From NCBI GenBank assembly GCA_016199605.1, contig JACQGJ010000360.1, positions 1 through 6,539 of the forward strand: DNA of 6,539 bases, in the 5' to 3' direction. The position numbers and the translations under genes were made by a program. Numbering within the stretch: the stretch's first letter is position 1; each line of letters starts with the position of its first letter. This document shows, piece by piece, positions 1 to 4,885 of the stretch. The stretch comes from Armatimonadota bacterium. Lineage in GTDB: Bacteria; Armatimonadota; Abditibacteriia; CG2-30-59-28. Under the pieces are notes generated by a model. The model worked only from the letters and a program-made list of their open reading frames with translations, ran no database searches and was not told the DNA's origin.

Positions 1-23
1 AGGGGTCTGTGGGCTCTTATGAT

Positions 24-66
24 ACAACCTCAGCGAAAGGTTGTGCCGGCTGTAGCTTACCGGCAC
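24..66. repeat. Two adjacent perfect 7-bp hairpins
   Basis: The first dyad pairs ACAACCT (24-30) with AGGTTGT (38-44) around a 7-base loop. The second pairs GTGCCGG (43-49) with CCGGCAC (60-66) around a 10-base loop. The two share bases 43-44, so in RNA they would compete or stack. No T-tract follows on either strand, so they do not look like a standard intrinsic terminator. They may belong to a structured RNA or to the end of a gene lying left of the window. Confidence 0.45.
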
Positions 67-107
67 GTTGAGTCCATCGCGAACGGACCTCCGCGTGTGG
101 CGCAGTT

Positions 108-130
108 GTAGAGCAGAGTCTCCGTCCCTG
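108..130 (-). repeat. Interspersed 23-bp repeat, copy 1 (reverse)
   Basis: Read on the minus strand this begins cagggacg and ends ctgctctac. It matches the copy at 239-261 at 20 of 23 positions, and the three differences are all transitions. The unit carries a small internal dyad, CAGGG pairing with CTCTG through one wobble. The opposite orientation of the two copies means they could also pair into one long stem of about 23 bp with a loop of roughly 108 bases. Confidence 0.55.
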
Positions 131-238
131 CTCCGTTGCGCCTTCCTCAGCCTTGCGGCCCAAACGATCACCGTTGTGCGAGGCTCCAATTTGCCGCGTA
201 TTCCACTGTCCGGTAGGTCCGAGGTTGGCGTAACGAAT

Positions 239-261
239 CAGGGACGAAGGCCCTGCTCTAC
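239..261 (+). repeat. Interspersed 23-bp repeat, copy 2 (forward)
   Basis: This is the partner of the repeat at 108-130, in the opposite orientation, with 20 of 23 bases shared. Its internal dyad is perfect: CAGGG (239-243) pairs with CCCTG (251-255) around a 7-base loop. It looks like a member of a small, degenerate, hairpin-forming intergenic repeat family. On the minus strand the hairpin lies about 110 bases after the operon's last stop codon but lacks a T-tract. Confidence 0.55.
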
Positions 262-285
262 GGGTTTGTTAGACAGGTTGCAGGT

Positions 286-312
286 GCGGGAGGGTGAGGC
301 TCCGGACGAGGA
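286..312 (+). repeat. GC-rich degenerate motif, copy 1
   Basis: This stretch starts with GCGGGAGG (286-293) and continues with an AGG-C-TCC core and a GAGGA end. A similar arrangement occurs at 4722-4749: identical first 8 bases, AGGTTCC core, GCAGGA end, alignable with two small gaps. Both copies lie in gene-free DNA and in the same orientation. With only two degenerate copies in view, the family assignment is tentative. Confidence 0.3.
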
Positions 313-364
313 TTACTACGGATCGCCGTACTGATCTCTTGTGCCGGGACTTCAGAGGGAACGG

Positions 365-1039
365 TCAGATGCGTGATGTTGCCATCTGCCTGCCACGGCG
401 ACGATGCATCGTTTCCCGCAGGCTGAAGATTGCGGCTGAGGCGAGGGCAAAGAACGCGGAGGGGATCAGCAACACGAGCCAGGAGGGTTGTGGTGTCACC
501 ATATACTGGGCGATGGGTGGGACGTTAAGGCAAGTCCCCATGCCCAGCACGGTGAGCAGGACTCCTGCGGCAGCCGCCAGCGTTGGCGTTTCGAGAAAGG
601 TCGAGCAAAGCAGCGTGGCGAAGTAGGCCAACGTGCCAAAACAGAGGGCCGGGCACCCGAGTCGCATGGGAGAGAGCCCGATCCATCCTTCTTTTGCCGT
701 TTCGGGTGTCCAAAGGGCGTAGATGAGGGTCATGGCAGCAACTATCAAGACGGTCGCCAGCCAGCCAGCCAACGCCTTGGCGCACCAAACGCGCCAGCGT
801 GTTACGGGTTGCGAGAGCAAGAACGTCAATGTGCCTTCGCTTGCCTCCCCGGCGAACCTGCCCTCCGCAAACAGGGCGCCTACCACAGCGATGGTAAGTC
901 TACAGACCAACTCAATCGAGTCTGCACGCATGAGAGTCCGCACCCAATCCATCAGTAGCTGGCCTATCAGCACGATAGAAAGACAGAGCAAGAACGTGCC
1001 GATGAGTTCGCGCGCTTCTTTCTTGAGGAGGGCGATCAT
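365..1039 (-). CDS. ABC-2 type transporter permease, 224 aa
   Basis: This is a membrane subunit of an ABC-2 type transporter, expected in the cytoplasmic membrane, pairing with the ATPase encoded two genes upstream. It has about six hydrophobic segments at residues ~13-30, 41-59, 88-109, 129-147, 153-170 and 186-206, and a positively charged C-terminus (MHRRRGRQ), suggesting both ends are cytoplasmic. Between segments 2 and 3 lies the family's typical loop, E-x-x-E-GTLTFLLSQPVTR followed by a lysine (residues ~65-88). The length is normal for a compact ABC-2 permease. The ATG at 1039 overlaps the TGA of the preceding gene by 4 bases (ATGA), and a GAGGGAG stretch lies just upstream, so translation is probably coupled. 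The substrate cannot be read from the sequence. It is the last gene of the operon. Confidence 0.88.
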   Translation of the reverse strand: MIALLKKEARELIGTFLLCLSIVLIGQLLMDWVRTLMRADSIELVCRLTIAVVGALFAEGRFAGEASEGTLTFLLSQPVTRWRVWCAKALAGWLATVLIVAAMTLIYALWTPETAKEGWIGLSPMRLGCPALCFGTLAYFATLLCSTFLETPTLAAAAGVLLTVLGMGTCLNVPPIAQYMVTPQPSWLVLLIPSAFFALASAAIFSLRETMHRRRGRQMATSRI

Positions 1040-3084
1040 CGTTCTCCCTCTTTCGAGTCGGCACGAGGGCCGGTGGATTTCAGCAGTTCGGGATTACCCC
1101 TTGCATGGTTCCCCCATACTGGTGGGAACACTTGGTGCCGCTCAGTGCCATCAATGTTCGCAAGCCAGAGCACGATGGTTCCTTCAGAGTACAAGACGTG
1201 GTGGTCGTCAAGCCAGTCGATGTTGGACACCGCGCCGGAGTTCTCGGGAACTACGTTTCTCAGTATTCCGGTTGCCACATTCACAAGAAGCACACGTCCA
1301 CCCCTGTCCCGATCCGCAAAGGCGATCCGTCTTGAGTCTGGGGACCATGCCAGCCCGCTCGTTAGTCTATCTCGAAGAGACCAACCTGGAGCCGATCTCG
1401 CGAGAGAACAGAGAGTTCGGTGTTCCATCGTGTCAACGTCGATGACGACAACCTGTTCATGCCGCCGACTTGCGTCGAGGGCCTCGTACGAAACGCACTT
1501 GCCGTCAGGTGAGAGAGTGGGCCGGCTCATTCGTGCCTTCGGGACAGAAAGCCTGGTTAGCCTCCTTCCATCTATGTCCATGACCTGAAAGATGGGACCG
1601 CTTTTCCCAAAGTACCGTAAGAGAGCCCTGTCTCCGTGGGAAGCCATCACCATGTCCGTTCGAGTCCGCATCCTTGGGGCGACCGGTCTGGCAACGAGGC
1701 TGTCCAAGTCGGCTCGATACAGTTGTTGCTGACTGGCAAGATAAACCGTCCGACCATCCTTGGACCACTTGAGCGGAATGATGGACTCATCAGGAAGGGT
1801 CCTCACTCGCCTTGGCGTCTCACCGTGCGTCGAAACGATCCACGCCTCATCCCGGCAATCGGAGAAGATGAGTTCCTCCCAAAGTCGAGCGCCGTAAGAC
1901 ATGGACAGGATTTGCTTGAGTGCTGTCCCCAATCTGACGACGGACCTGACGACAAGCAGCCGATTGGAGTCCGGAGACCATGTGGGTGCGCGAGTCACGA
2001 AGAAGGTGCCCCTCCCCCGTGGCAATGGCACTGCACGCCGCTTGCCGGTTGCGACGTCATATATCCACACCTCCCAGGCGCGGTCGACTCGCCTCAGCCC
2101 AAGCAGCCCACGGTCGCACGCATAAGCAATCTGCTTCCCATCCGGCGACCAGGAAGGGCGCGCGCCCAAGTCGACCCATCGCACCGCAGGTCCGTCGATG
2201 GAAAGCAGCCACAGGTTCTCCTGACCAAAGCCATGACCAGAAGTGGAAACCAGCACTTGGGAGGGATTGTTGGGTGAAGGGAGAACCCCGCTGATATACA
2301 CCCTCACCAACGGCGGCGAGGGCTCTCCCACCGTTCGCACCGCGCCAAGCACACCGCTTATCAGGGCTGTCGGGAGGAAACTGCCGACCAGGACTGCGCC
2401 AACCACCTTTCTGTGCCGGTTCCCTTCCATTAGACCACATCGAGCAAAACCGATCCCCGAGGCCACCGGTAGGGAAACCGCCACCCACAAGATCCACACT
2501 CCAACCAACGTTCCGGTCAGTTCCGGGTTCATTGCCTGAGATGTCAGAAGGGCAACACCGCAGGCCGCGCCTGACATGAAAGCGGCGAGAAGAATGCCTC
2601 CTCCTACGGCGTTGATGGGGTTTCTGGCCAGGACGGAGCAACACAACCCGGATAAGAAGGCCAGCAGTGCGAGCGACGCGCCTGCCGGTACATTAGCGTC
2701 ACGGGTAAGCAGCGCCAGAGGATCTCGTTGCTCGCTGTAGAAGAGCGCCGAGAGCAGAAGGAATAGCAGAGAACAAAGCAGTGTTGTCGCCACCGCGACC
2801 AGACCGACAAGAGTTTTCGCCCACCAGAGGTGCGTTCGTTTCGCGGGCAAGGCAATGAGGAAGCGAAGAGTGTCGCTGCTGGTTTCTGTCGCGACCAGCC
2901 CGCCGCTCACGATCACAGCCATAAGGGGCCAGAAAAAAAGCGTGGTGATCGACGCTGCCACAAGCCAGTCACGATCCCCCACGATTCCTGATTGGCCCAA
3001 CAGCAGGAACAGGAGAGTCAGCCCGGCTCCCACCGGAACGAGCACTCTGACCTCACGCCATTCCTTCCAGAGCAGGCTCCTCAT
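1036..3084 (-). CDS. ABC-2 permease fused to PD40/TolB-like beta-propeller, 682 aa
   Basis: This is a two-part protein. Residues ~1-250 form an ABC-2 permease with about seven hydrophobic segments (~14-35, 41-65, 91-115, 134-153, 158-180, 190-212, 226-248). The typical cytoplasmic loop, with DTLRFLIALPAKR and a following AK, sits at ~67-94. Residues ~265-660 form a beta-propeller of the PD40/TolB type. Its repeated blade turns are WSPDG (312-316), WSPDS (369-373), WSKDG (440-444), LSPDG (524-528) and WSPDS (580-584), with a weaker one near 624. An ordinary ABC-2 permease is about 220-300 residues, so the propeller is an addition. I placed the start at the ATG (3084) rather than the GTG at 3096, because the GTG lies inside the GGAGGTGA ribosome binding site, which ends 8 bases before the ATG. 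The gene overlaps the ATPase gene by 32 bases and the next permease by 4. Seven membrane segments would place the propeller outside the cytoplasm. The ligand is unknown. Confidence 0.88.
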   Translation of the reverse strand: MRSLLWKEWREVRVLVPVGAGLTLLFLLLGQSGIVGDRDWLVAASITTLFFWPLMAVIVSGGLVATETSSDTLRFLIALPAKRTHLWWAKTLVGLVAVATTLLCSLLFLLLSALFYSEQRDPLALLTRDANVPAGASLALLAFLSGLCCSVLARNPINAVGGGILLAAFMSGAACGVALLTSQAMNPELTGTLVGVWILWVAVSLPVASGIGFARCGLMEGNRHRKVVGAVLVGSFLPTALISGVLGAVRTVGEPSPPLVRVYISGVLPSPNNPSQVLVSTSGHGFGQENLWLLSIDGPAVRWVDLGARPSWSPDGKQIAYACDRGLLGLRRVDRAWEVWIYDVATGKRRAVPLPRGRGTFFVTRAPTWSPDSNRLLVVRSVVRLGTALKQILSMSYGARLWEELIFSDCRDEAWIVSTHGETPRRVRTLPDESIIPLKWSKDGRTVYLASQQQLYRADLDSLVARPVAPRMRTRTDMVMASHGDRALLRYFGKSGPIFQVMDIDGRRLTRLSVPKARMSRPTLSPDGKCVSYEALDASRRHEQVVVIDVDTMEHRTLCSLARSAPGWSLRDRLTSGLAWSPDSRRIAFADRDRGGRVLLVNVATGILRNVVPENSGAVSNIDWLDDHHVLYSEGTIVLWLANIDGTERHQVFPPVWGNHARGNPELLKSTGPRADSKEGER

Positions 3085-3979
3085 GGCCTGGCTCACCTCC
3101 CTTCACGGTTTCGACAAAGATGTCCTCGAGACTGAGGTCGTGAACTTCGATAGTCTGAGGGGTATACTCTTCCTCAAGGGTTCGGAGGGTCGCGTCAGAG
3201 AATCCCTGGACAGTCAGCAAGGTTTCCCTCCCGTTCTTCTGCGTAGACAGCAACCCGGGTATCTCAACCGTGTCGGGACAACCGGAAGGAAAGATCAGCC
3301 GAAGACGCTTCATCTGCGTTTTCAGAGACTCCAACGGCTGGGCAATCTTGAGTGTGCCCTCGTGAATGATTCCGACCCAGTCCGCCACACGTTCGACCTC
3401 GTTGATAATGTGGGATGAGAAGAACACGGTCCGGCCTTCCTCATGGATGATGCCGATGATGCTCTCCAGGAATTCACGACGCACGACGGCATCGAGTCCG
3501 GATGTCGGATCGTCTAAAACGAGCAACTCCGGCTCGTGTGCGAGTGCCAGGGTCAAAGCGACCTTCGCGTTCATTCCGGCGGAAAGAGTCCGCAGTTTGG
3601 CGGAGGGCGACAACCCAAAACGCCGCAGAAGCTCCGCTGCGAGGGAGTCGTTCCACGTCGGGTAGAAGGGCCGAACGAATCGCAGTGTCTCTTCGACGGT
3701 CATCCAGCCATACATTTTCTGGTTCTCTGCGACGTAACCTACACGACGACGTATCTCAACACCGTGGGTGAGAGGGTTCATTCCCAGAACTGAGATGCTG
3801 CCGACAGAGGGTTCCAAGAGTCCAAGTAGCATCCTGATGGTGGTGGTCTTTCCTGCGCCGTTCAAACCCAGGAAGCCGAAGACGCTCCCTGCGGGCACCT
3901 GCAGGTTGAGGTTCTGAATTGCCCATGCTTTCCTGAAACGACGGCCCAGGTCACTGGTCTCGATGACGTGCTGACTCAT
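3053..3979 (-). CDS. ABC transporter ATP-binding protein, 308 aa
   Basis: This is the ATPase that would drive the two permeases encoded downstream. It acts on the cytoplasmic face of the membrane. The motifs are in normal order: Walker A GLNGAGKTT (38-46), Q-loop glutamine (87), signature LSAGM (132-136), Walker B LLVLDD (152-157), D-loop SGLD (160-163) and H-loop SSH (188-190). Two features stand out. The signature is LSAGM instead of LSGGQ, similar to the LSxGM form common in YtrB-like ATPases. The residue after the Walker B aspartate is aspartate (D157) instead of the usual catalytic glutamate. Residues ~215-300 form the C-terminal extension typical of CcmA/YtrB-type subunits. The ATG overlaps the TGA of the regulator gene by 4 bases, and GGAGG lies 6 bases upstream, a strong ribosome binding site. 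Family assignment is secure; substrate is not. Confidence 0.95.
   Translation of the reverse strand: MSQHVIETSDLGRRFRKAWAIQNLNLQVPAGSVFGFLGLNGAGKTTTIRMLLGLLEPSVGSISVLGMNPLTHGVEIRRRVGYVAENQKMYGWMTVEETLRFVRPFYPTWNDSLAAELLRRFGLSPSAKLRTLSAGMNAKVALTLALAHEPELLVLDDPTSGLDAVVRREFLESIIGIIHEEGRTVFFSSHIINEVERVADWVGIIHEGTLKIAQPLESLKTQMKRLRLIFPSGCPDTVEIPGLLSTQKNGRETLLTVQGFSDATLRTLEEEYTPQTIEVHDLSLEDIFVETVKGGEPGHEEPALEGMA
3093..3100 (-). promoter_or_regulatory. Ribosome binding site deciding the fused permease start
   Basis: GGAGGTGA on the minus strand ends 8 bases before the ATG at 3084. The in-frame GTG at 3096-3094 lies within this motif, so the ATG is preferred. The site sits inside the last codons of the ATPase gene, consistent with coupled translation. 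Confidence 0.65.
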
Positions 3980-4383
3980 GGCTTACCTCCCGCCCTTTTG
4001 CGTTGCTGTGCGAGTACCTTTACCCGTTCGACGAGCAGTGCTTCGACCTCCTCGCCAGACAGGCCCACGTGGTGCGCTTCCACCAATGCCCGATCCAGAT
4101 GACGGGCCACCAGTTCTCGCTTCCGCTGCCTCGACAAATCAGGTGGCACCTCACCGACAAACGTCCCATTCCCTCGCCGAAACTCAACCACGCGCTGCCG
4201 TTCCAGCTCCTGGTACGCTTTAGCGATCGTGTTGGGGTTCACGCGAATCTGAACGGCCATCTCACGAACCGAAGGAATTCTGTCACCCGGCGCCAGCGCC
4301 CCAGAGGCAACGCCGTGTTTTACCTGCTCTACGATTTGCAGGTAAATCGGCATCCCGTTGGTGGCGTCTATCTGAATGAACAT
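3976..4383 (-). CDS. GntR family, YtrA-subfamily transcriptional regulator, 135 aa
   Basis: This is a small winged-helix repressor. The N-terminal domain (~7-78) shows the family pattern: PIYLQIVEQVKHGVASGALAPG, then the helix-turn-helix segment IPSVREMAVQ...NPNTIAKAYQELER, then the wing with RGNGTFV. Only about 55 mostly helical residues follow, which is the short dimerisation tail that defines the YtrA group. This group usually heads an ABC-transporter operon and represses it, as here. I placed the start at the ATG (4383), giving the family-typical MFIQID start. A GTG 15 bases upstream (4398) is in frame, but it overlaps the GGAG ribosome binding site that lies 9 bases before the ATG. The gene ends in a 4-base ATGA overlap with the ATPase gene. 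It probably regulates its own operon through the dyad at 4400-4443. The inducer is unknown. Confidence 0.93.
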   Translation of the reverse strand: MFIQIDATNGMPIYLQIVEQVKHGVASGALAPGDRIPSVREMAVQIRVNPNTIAKAYQELERQRVVEFRRGNGTFVGEVPPDLSRQRKRELVARHLDRALVEAHHVGLSGEEVEALLVERVKVLAQQRKRAGGKP

Positions 4384-4393
4384 CTGAAACGAC

Positions 4394-4397
4394 TCCA
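4394..4397 (-). promoter_or_regulatory. Ribosome binding site deciding the regulator start
   Basis: On the minus strand GGAG lies 9 bases before the ATG at 4383. The same bases overlap an alternative in-frame GTG start at 4398-4396, which makes the longer version unlikely, since its own start would be buried in the only good ribosome binding site. Confidence 0.6.
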
Positions 4398-4399
4398 CG

Positions 4400-4443
4400 C
4401 GATTGTATTGGTGAGATAGTGTACTATATCAATAGTGCAATCG
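4400..4443. promoter_or_regulatory. Dyad-symmetric putative operator of the GntR/YtrA repressor
   Basis: Sixteen of 22 position pairs are complementary about an axis between 4421 and 4422. The symmetric blocks are CGATTG/CAATCG (4400-4405 and 4438-4443), TGA/TCA (4412-4414 and 4429-4431) and ATAGT/ACTAT (4416-4420 and 4423-4427). An overlapping dyad with a different axis, TGTACTAT-ATCA-ATAGTGCA (4420-4439), matches at 7 of 8 pairs. YtrA-type proteins bind as dimers to dyads at their own promoters, so one or both of these is the likely target. The position, just upstream of the regulator gene and over the candidate promoter, supports this. Which axis is used cannot be decided from sequence. 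Confidence 0.55.
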
Positions 4444-4447
4444 GCAA
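4418..4447 (-). promoter_or_regulatory. Possible promoter of the regulator-ABC operon
   Basis: On the minus strand TTGCCG (4447-4442) and TACACT (4423-4418) are separated by 18 bases, each matching the sigma-70 type consensus at 4 of 6 positions. Transcription would begin near 4411, leaving a leader of about 28 bases that contains the ribosome binding site. A nearby TATAGT (4428-4423) is a better -10 box but lacks a suitable -35. The whole element is covered by the dyad at 4400-4443, as expected for an autorepressed promoter. Confidence 0.35.
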
Positions 4448-4485
4448 GAGTGTCTGAGTGTCTGCAAAAAAAACTGGAATTCCAG
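4448..4485. repeat. Tandem GAGTGTCT pair, A8 tract and 12-bp palindrome
   Basis: GAGTGTCT occurs twice in tandem (4448-4455 and 4456-4463), followed by GC, eight A residues and the palindrome CTGGAATTCCAG (4474-4485). The block GAGTGTCTGCAAAAAA (4456-4471) recurs at 4555-4570 with 15 of 16 matches, and the palindrome recurs at 4543-4554 with 11 of 12 matches. The order of the two parts is swapped between copies. Confidence 0.55.
4466..4485 (-). terminator. Weak terminator-like palindrome plus T8
   Basis: On the minus strand the 12-bp perfect palindrome CTGGAATTCCAG (4485-4474) is followed directly by eight T residues (4473-4466). As RNA it would give only a 4-bp stem with an AAUU loop, so it is weak. 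Its place, upstream of the regulator promoter, would suit stopping transcripts that read through from the glycoside-hydrolase-like gene. It could equally be a protein-binding site. Confidence 0.25.
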
Positions 4486-4542
4486 AATAAGGGATTTCCG
4501 ATTGGAGGACACCTCGGTAGTGCGGGTCATGCTCCGCTGATG

Positions 4543-4570
4543 CTGGAATTTCAGGAGTGTTTGCAAAAAA
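4543..4570. repeat. Second copy of the palindrome and A-tract repeat
   Basis: CTGGAATTTCAG (4543-4554) is followed immediately by GAGTGTTTGCAAAAAA (4555-4570). Both parts match the copy at 4456-4485, differing at one base each, but in reversed order. The 57 bases between the copies (4486-4542) are not repeated. Phased A-tracts of this kind can bend DNA; whether they influence the nearby promoter is unknown. Confidence 0.55.
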
Positions 4571-4624
4571 GTTCGTCTGTCAGGAACGAAAGACTGGTTG
4601 GCTAACGGCGCGGGGGGAGAGATA

Positions 4625-4660
4625 ATGCAATCGCACACTTGCGCAAGTGTGCGATTGCAT
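4625..4660. repeat. Perfect 36-bp palindrome
   Basis: The 18-base arm ATGCAATCGCACACTTGC (4625-4642) is followed without any spacer by its exact reverse complement (4643-4660). In RNA it would give a 16-bp stem closed by a GCGC tetraloop on either strand; in DNA it could form a cruciform or bind a symmetric dimer. No T-tract follows on either side, so it is not a standard intrinsic terminator. It lies 225 bases after the stop codon of the glycoside-hydrolase-like gene and 241 bases before the regulator start. The octamer TGCAATCG of its arm also occurs at 4436-4443, at the outer edge of the putative operator. Confidence 0.9.
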
Positions 4661-4721
4661 GAGCGGCGTGCGGTGATGGCACAACCGACCGATCTACAGG
4701 CTGCCTTCGTTAGTCGCCCAA

Positions 4722-4749
4722 GCGGGAGGTGCCAGGTTCCCGAGCAGGA
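4722..4749 (+). repeat. GC-rich degenerate motif, copy 2
   Basis: This starts with GCGGGAGG (4722-4729), then TGCC, AGGTTCC and a GAGCAGGA end. It resembles the motif at 286-312, with the same first 8 bases and a related core. It overlaps one arm of a possible hairpin (GCCAGG at 4731-4736 with CCTGGC at 4755-4760). The relation between the two copies is suggestive only. Confidence 0.3.
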
Positions 4750-4885
4750 GTCTTCCTGGCCTGTAGGGACAAAGAGCCCTCCCCGCCCTGTTCATCATAG
4801 CTGGACCATCAATCGGAGATTCGTCCCAATAAGGGCAGAACTTGCGATAGACCCTCAGCCCCGTCGTTTCCCATGTGGTGAGGGA

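Larger units (their letters stand above)
1..364. other. Gene-free left flank, 3' of the ABC operon
   Basis: I see no convincing coding region in this stretch. A reading frame of 88 codons on the plus strand (68-334) has low-complexity, arginine/serine-rich content, no good ribosome binding site and no recognisable domain. It runs through two copies of a repeat and is probably chance. The stretch does hold two adjacent hairpins (24-66), a pair of related inverted 23-base repeats (108-130 and 239-261) and a GC-rich motif (286-312). No hairpin followed by a T-tract is seen just after the operon's last stop codon, so its transcription end is not visible. Confidence 0.6.
4384..4885. other. Gene-free stretch between the glycoside-hydrolase-like gene and the ABC operon
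   Basis: This stretch of about 500 bases has no convincing gene. A 69-codon frame on the minus strand (4638-4429) merely reads through repeats and starts inside the palindrome. From right to left it contains a 6-bp dyad with a long loop (4852-4857 and 4879-4884), a possibly structured segment at 4694-4766, the perfect palindrome at 4625-4660, paired A-tract repeats (4448-4570) and the operon control region. In the structured segment CTACAGG (4694-4700) can pair with CCTGTAG (4760-4766), and GCCAGG (4731-4736) with CCTGGC (4755-4760); the two stems share only base 4760. Confidence 0.55.

Noticed and set aside
68..334. Possible 88-residue gene on the plus strand
   Set aside because: It lies across two related repeats, has no good ribosome binding site and resembles translated repeat sequence rather than a folded protein.
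723..1445. Open reading frame of 240 codons on the plus strand
   Set aside because: It runs antisense across the junction of the two permease genes, has no recognisable domain, and its composition (many Ser, Arg, Pro) is typical of a shadow of GC-rich genes.
1636..2277. Open reading frame of 213 codons on the plus strand
   Set aside because: It is wholly antisense to the propeller domain, whose repeated blade motifs prove the minus-strand frame. No domain or ribosome binding site supports it.
2855..3418. Open reading frame of 187 codons on the plus strand
   Set aside because: It is antisense to the ATPase C-terminus and the permease N-terminus; both minus-strand frames have clear family motifs.
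4384..4398. Longer regulator starting at GTG 4398 (five extra residues)
   Set aside because: The GTG lies within the GGAG ribosome binding site of the ATG at 4383, and MFIQID is the usual beginning of this subfamily.
4429..4638. Possible 69-residue gene on the minus strand before the regulator
   Set aside because: It starts inside the 36-bp palindrome, and its internal FLQTL repetition is explained by the A-tract repeats. It also runs over the promoter and operator region.
4448..4660. CRISPR-like array
   Set aside because: The repeats are short, only two-fold, unequal in order and not regularly spaced, and no cas gene is visible.
4852..4884. Hairpin CCCTCA/TGAGGG as a terminator of the glycoside-hydrolase-like gene
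   Set aside because: The stem is only 6 bp with a 21-base loop, and no T-tract follows on the minus strand.
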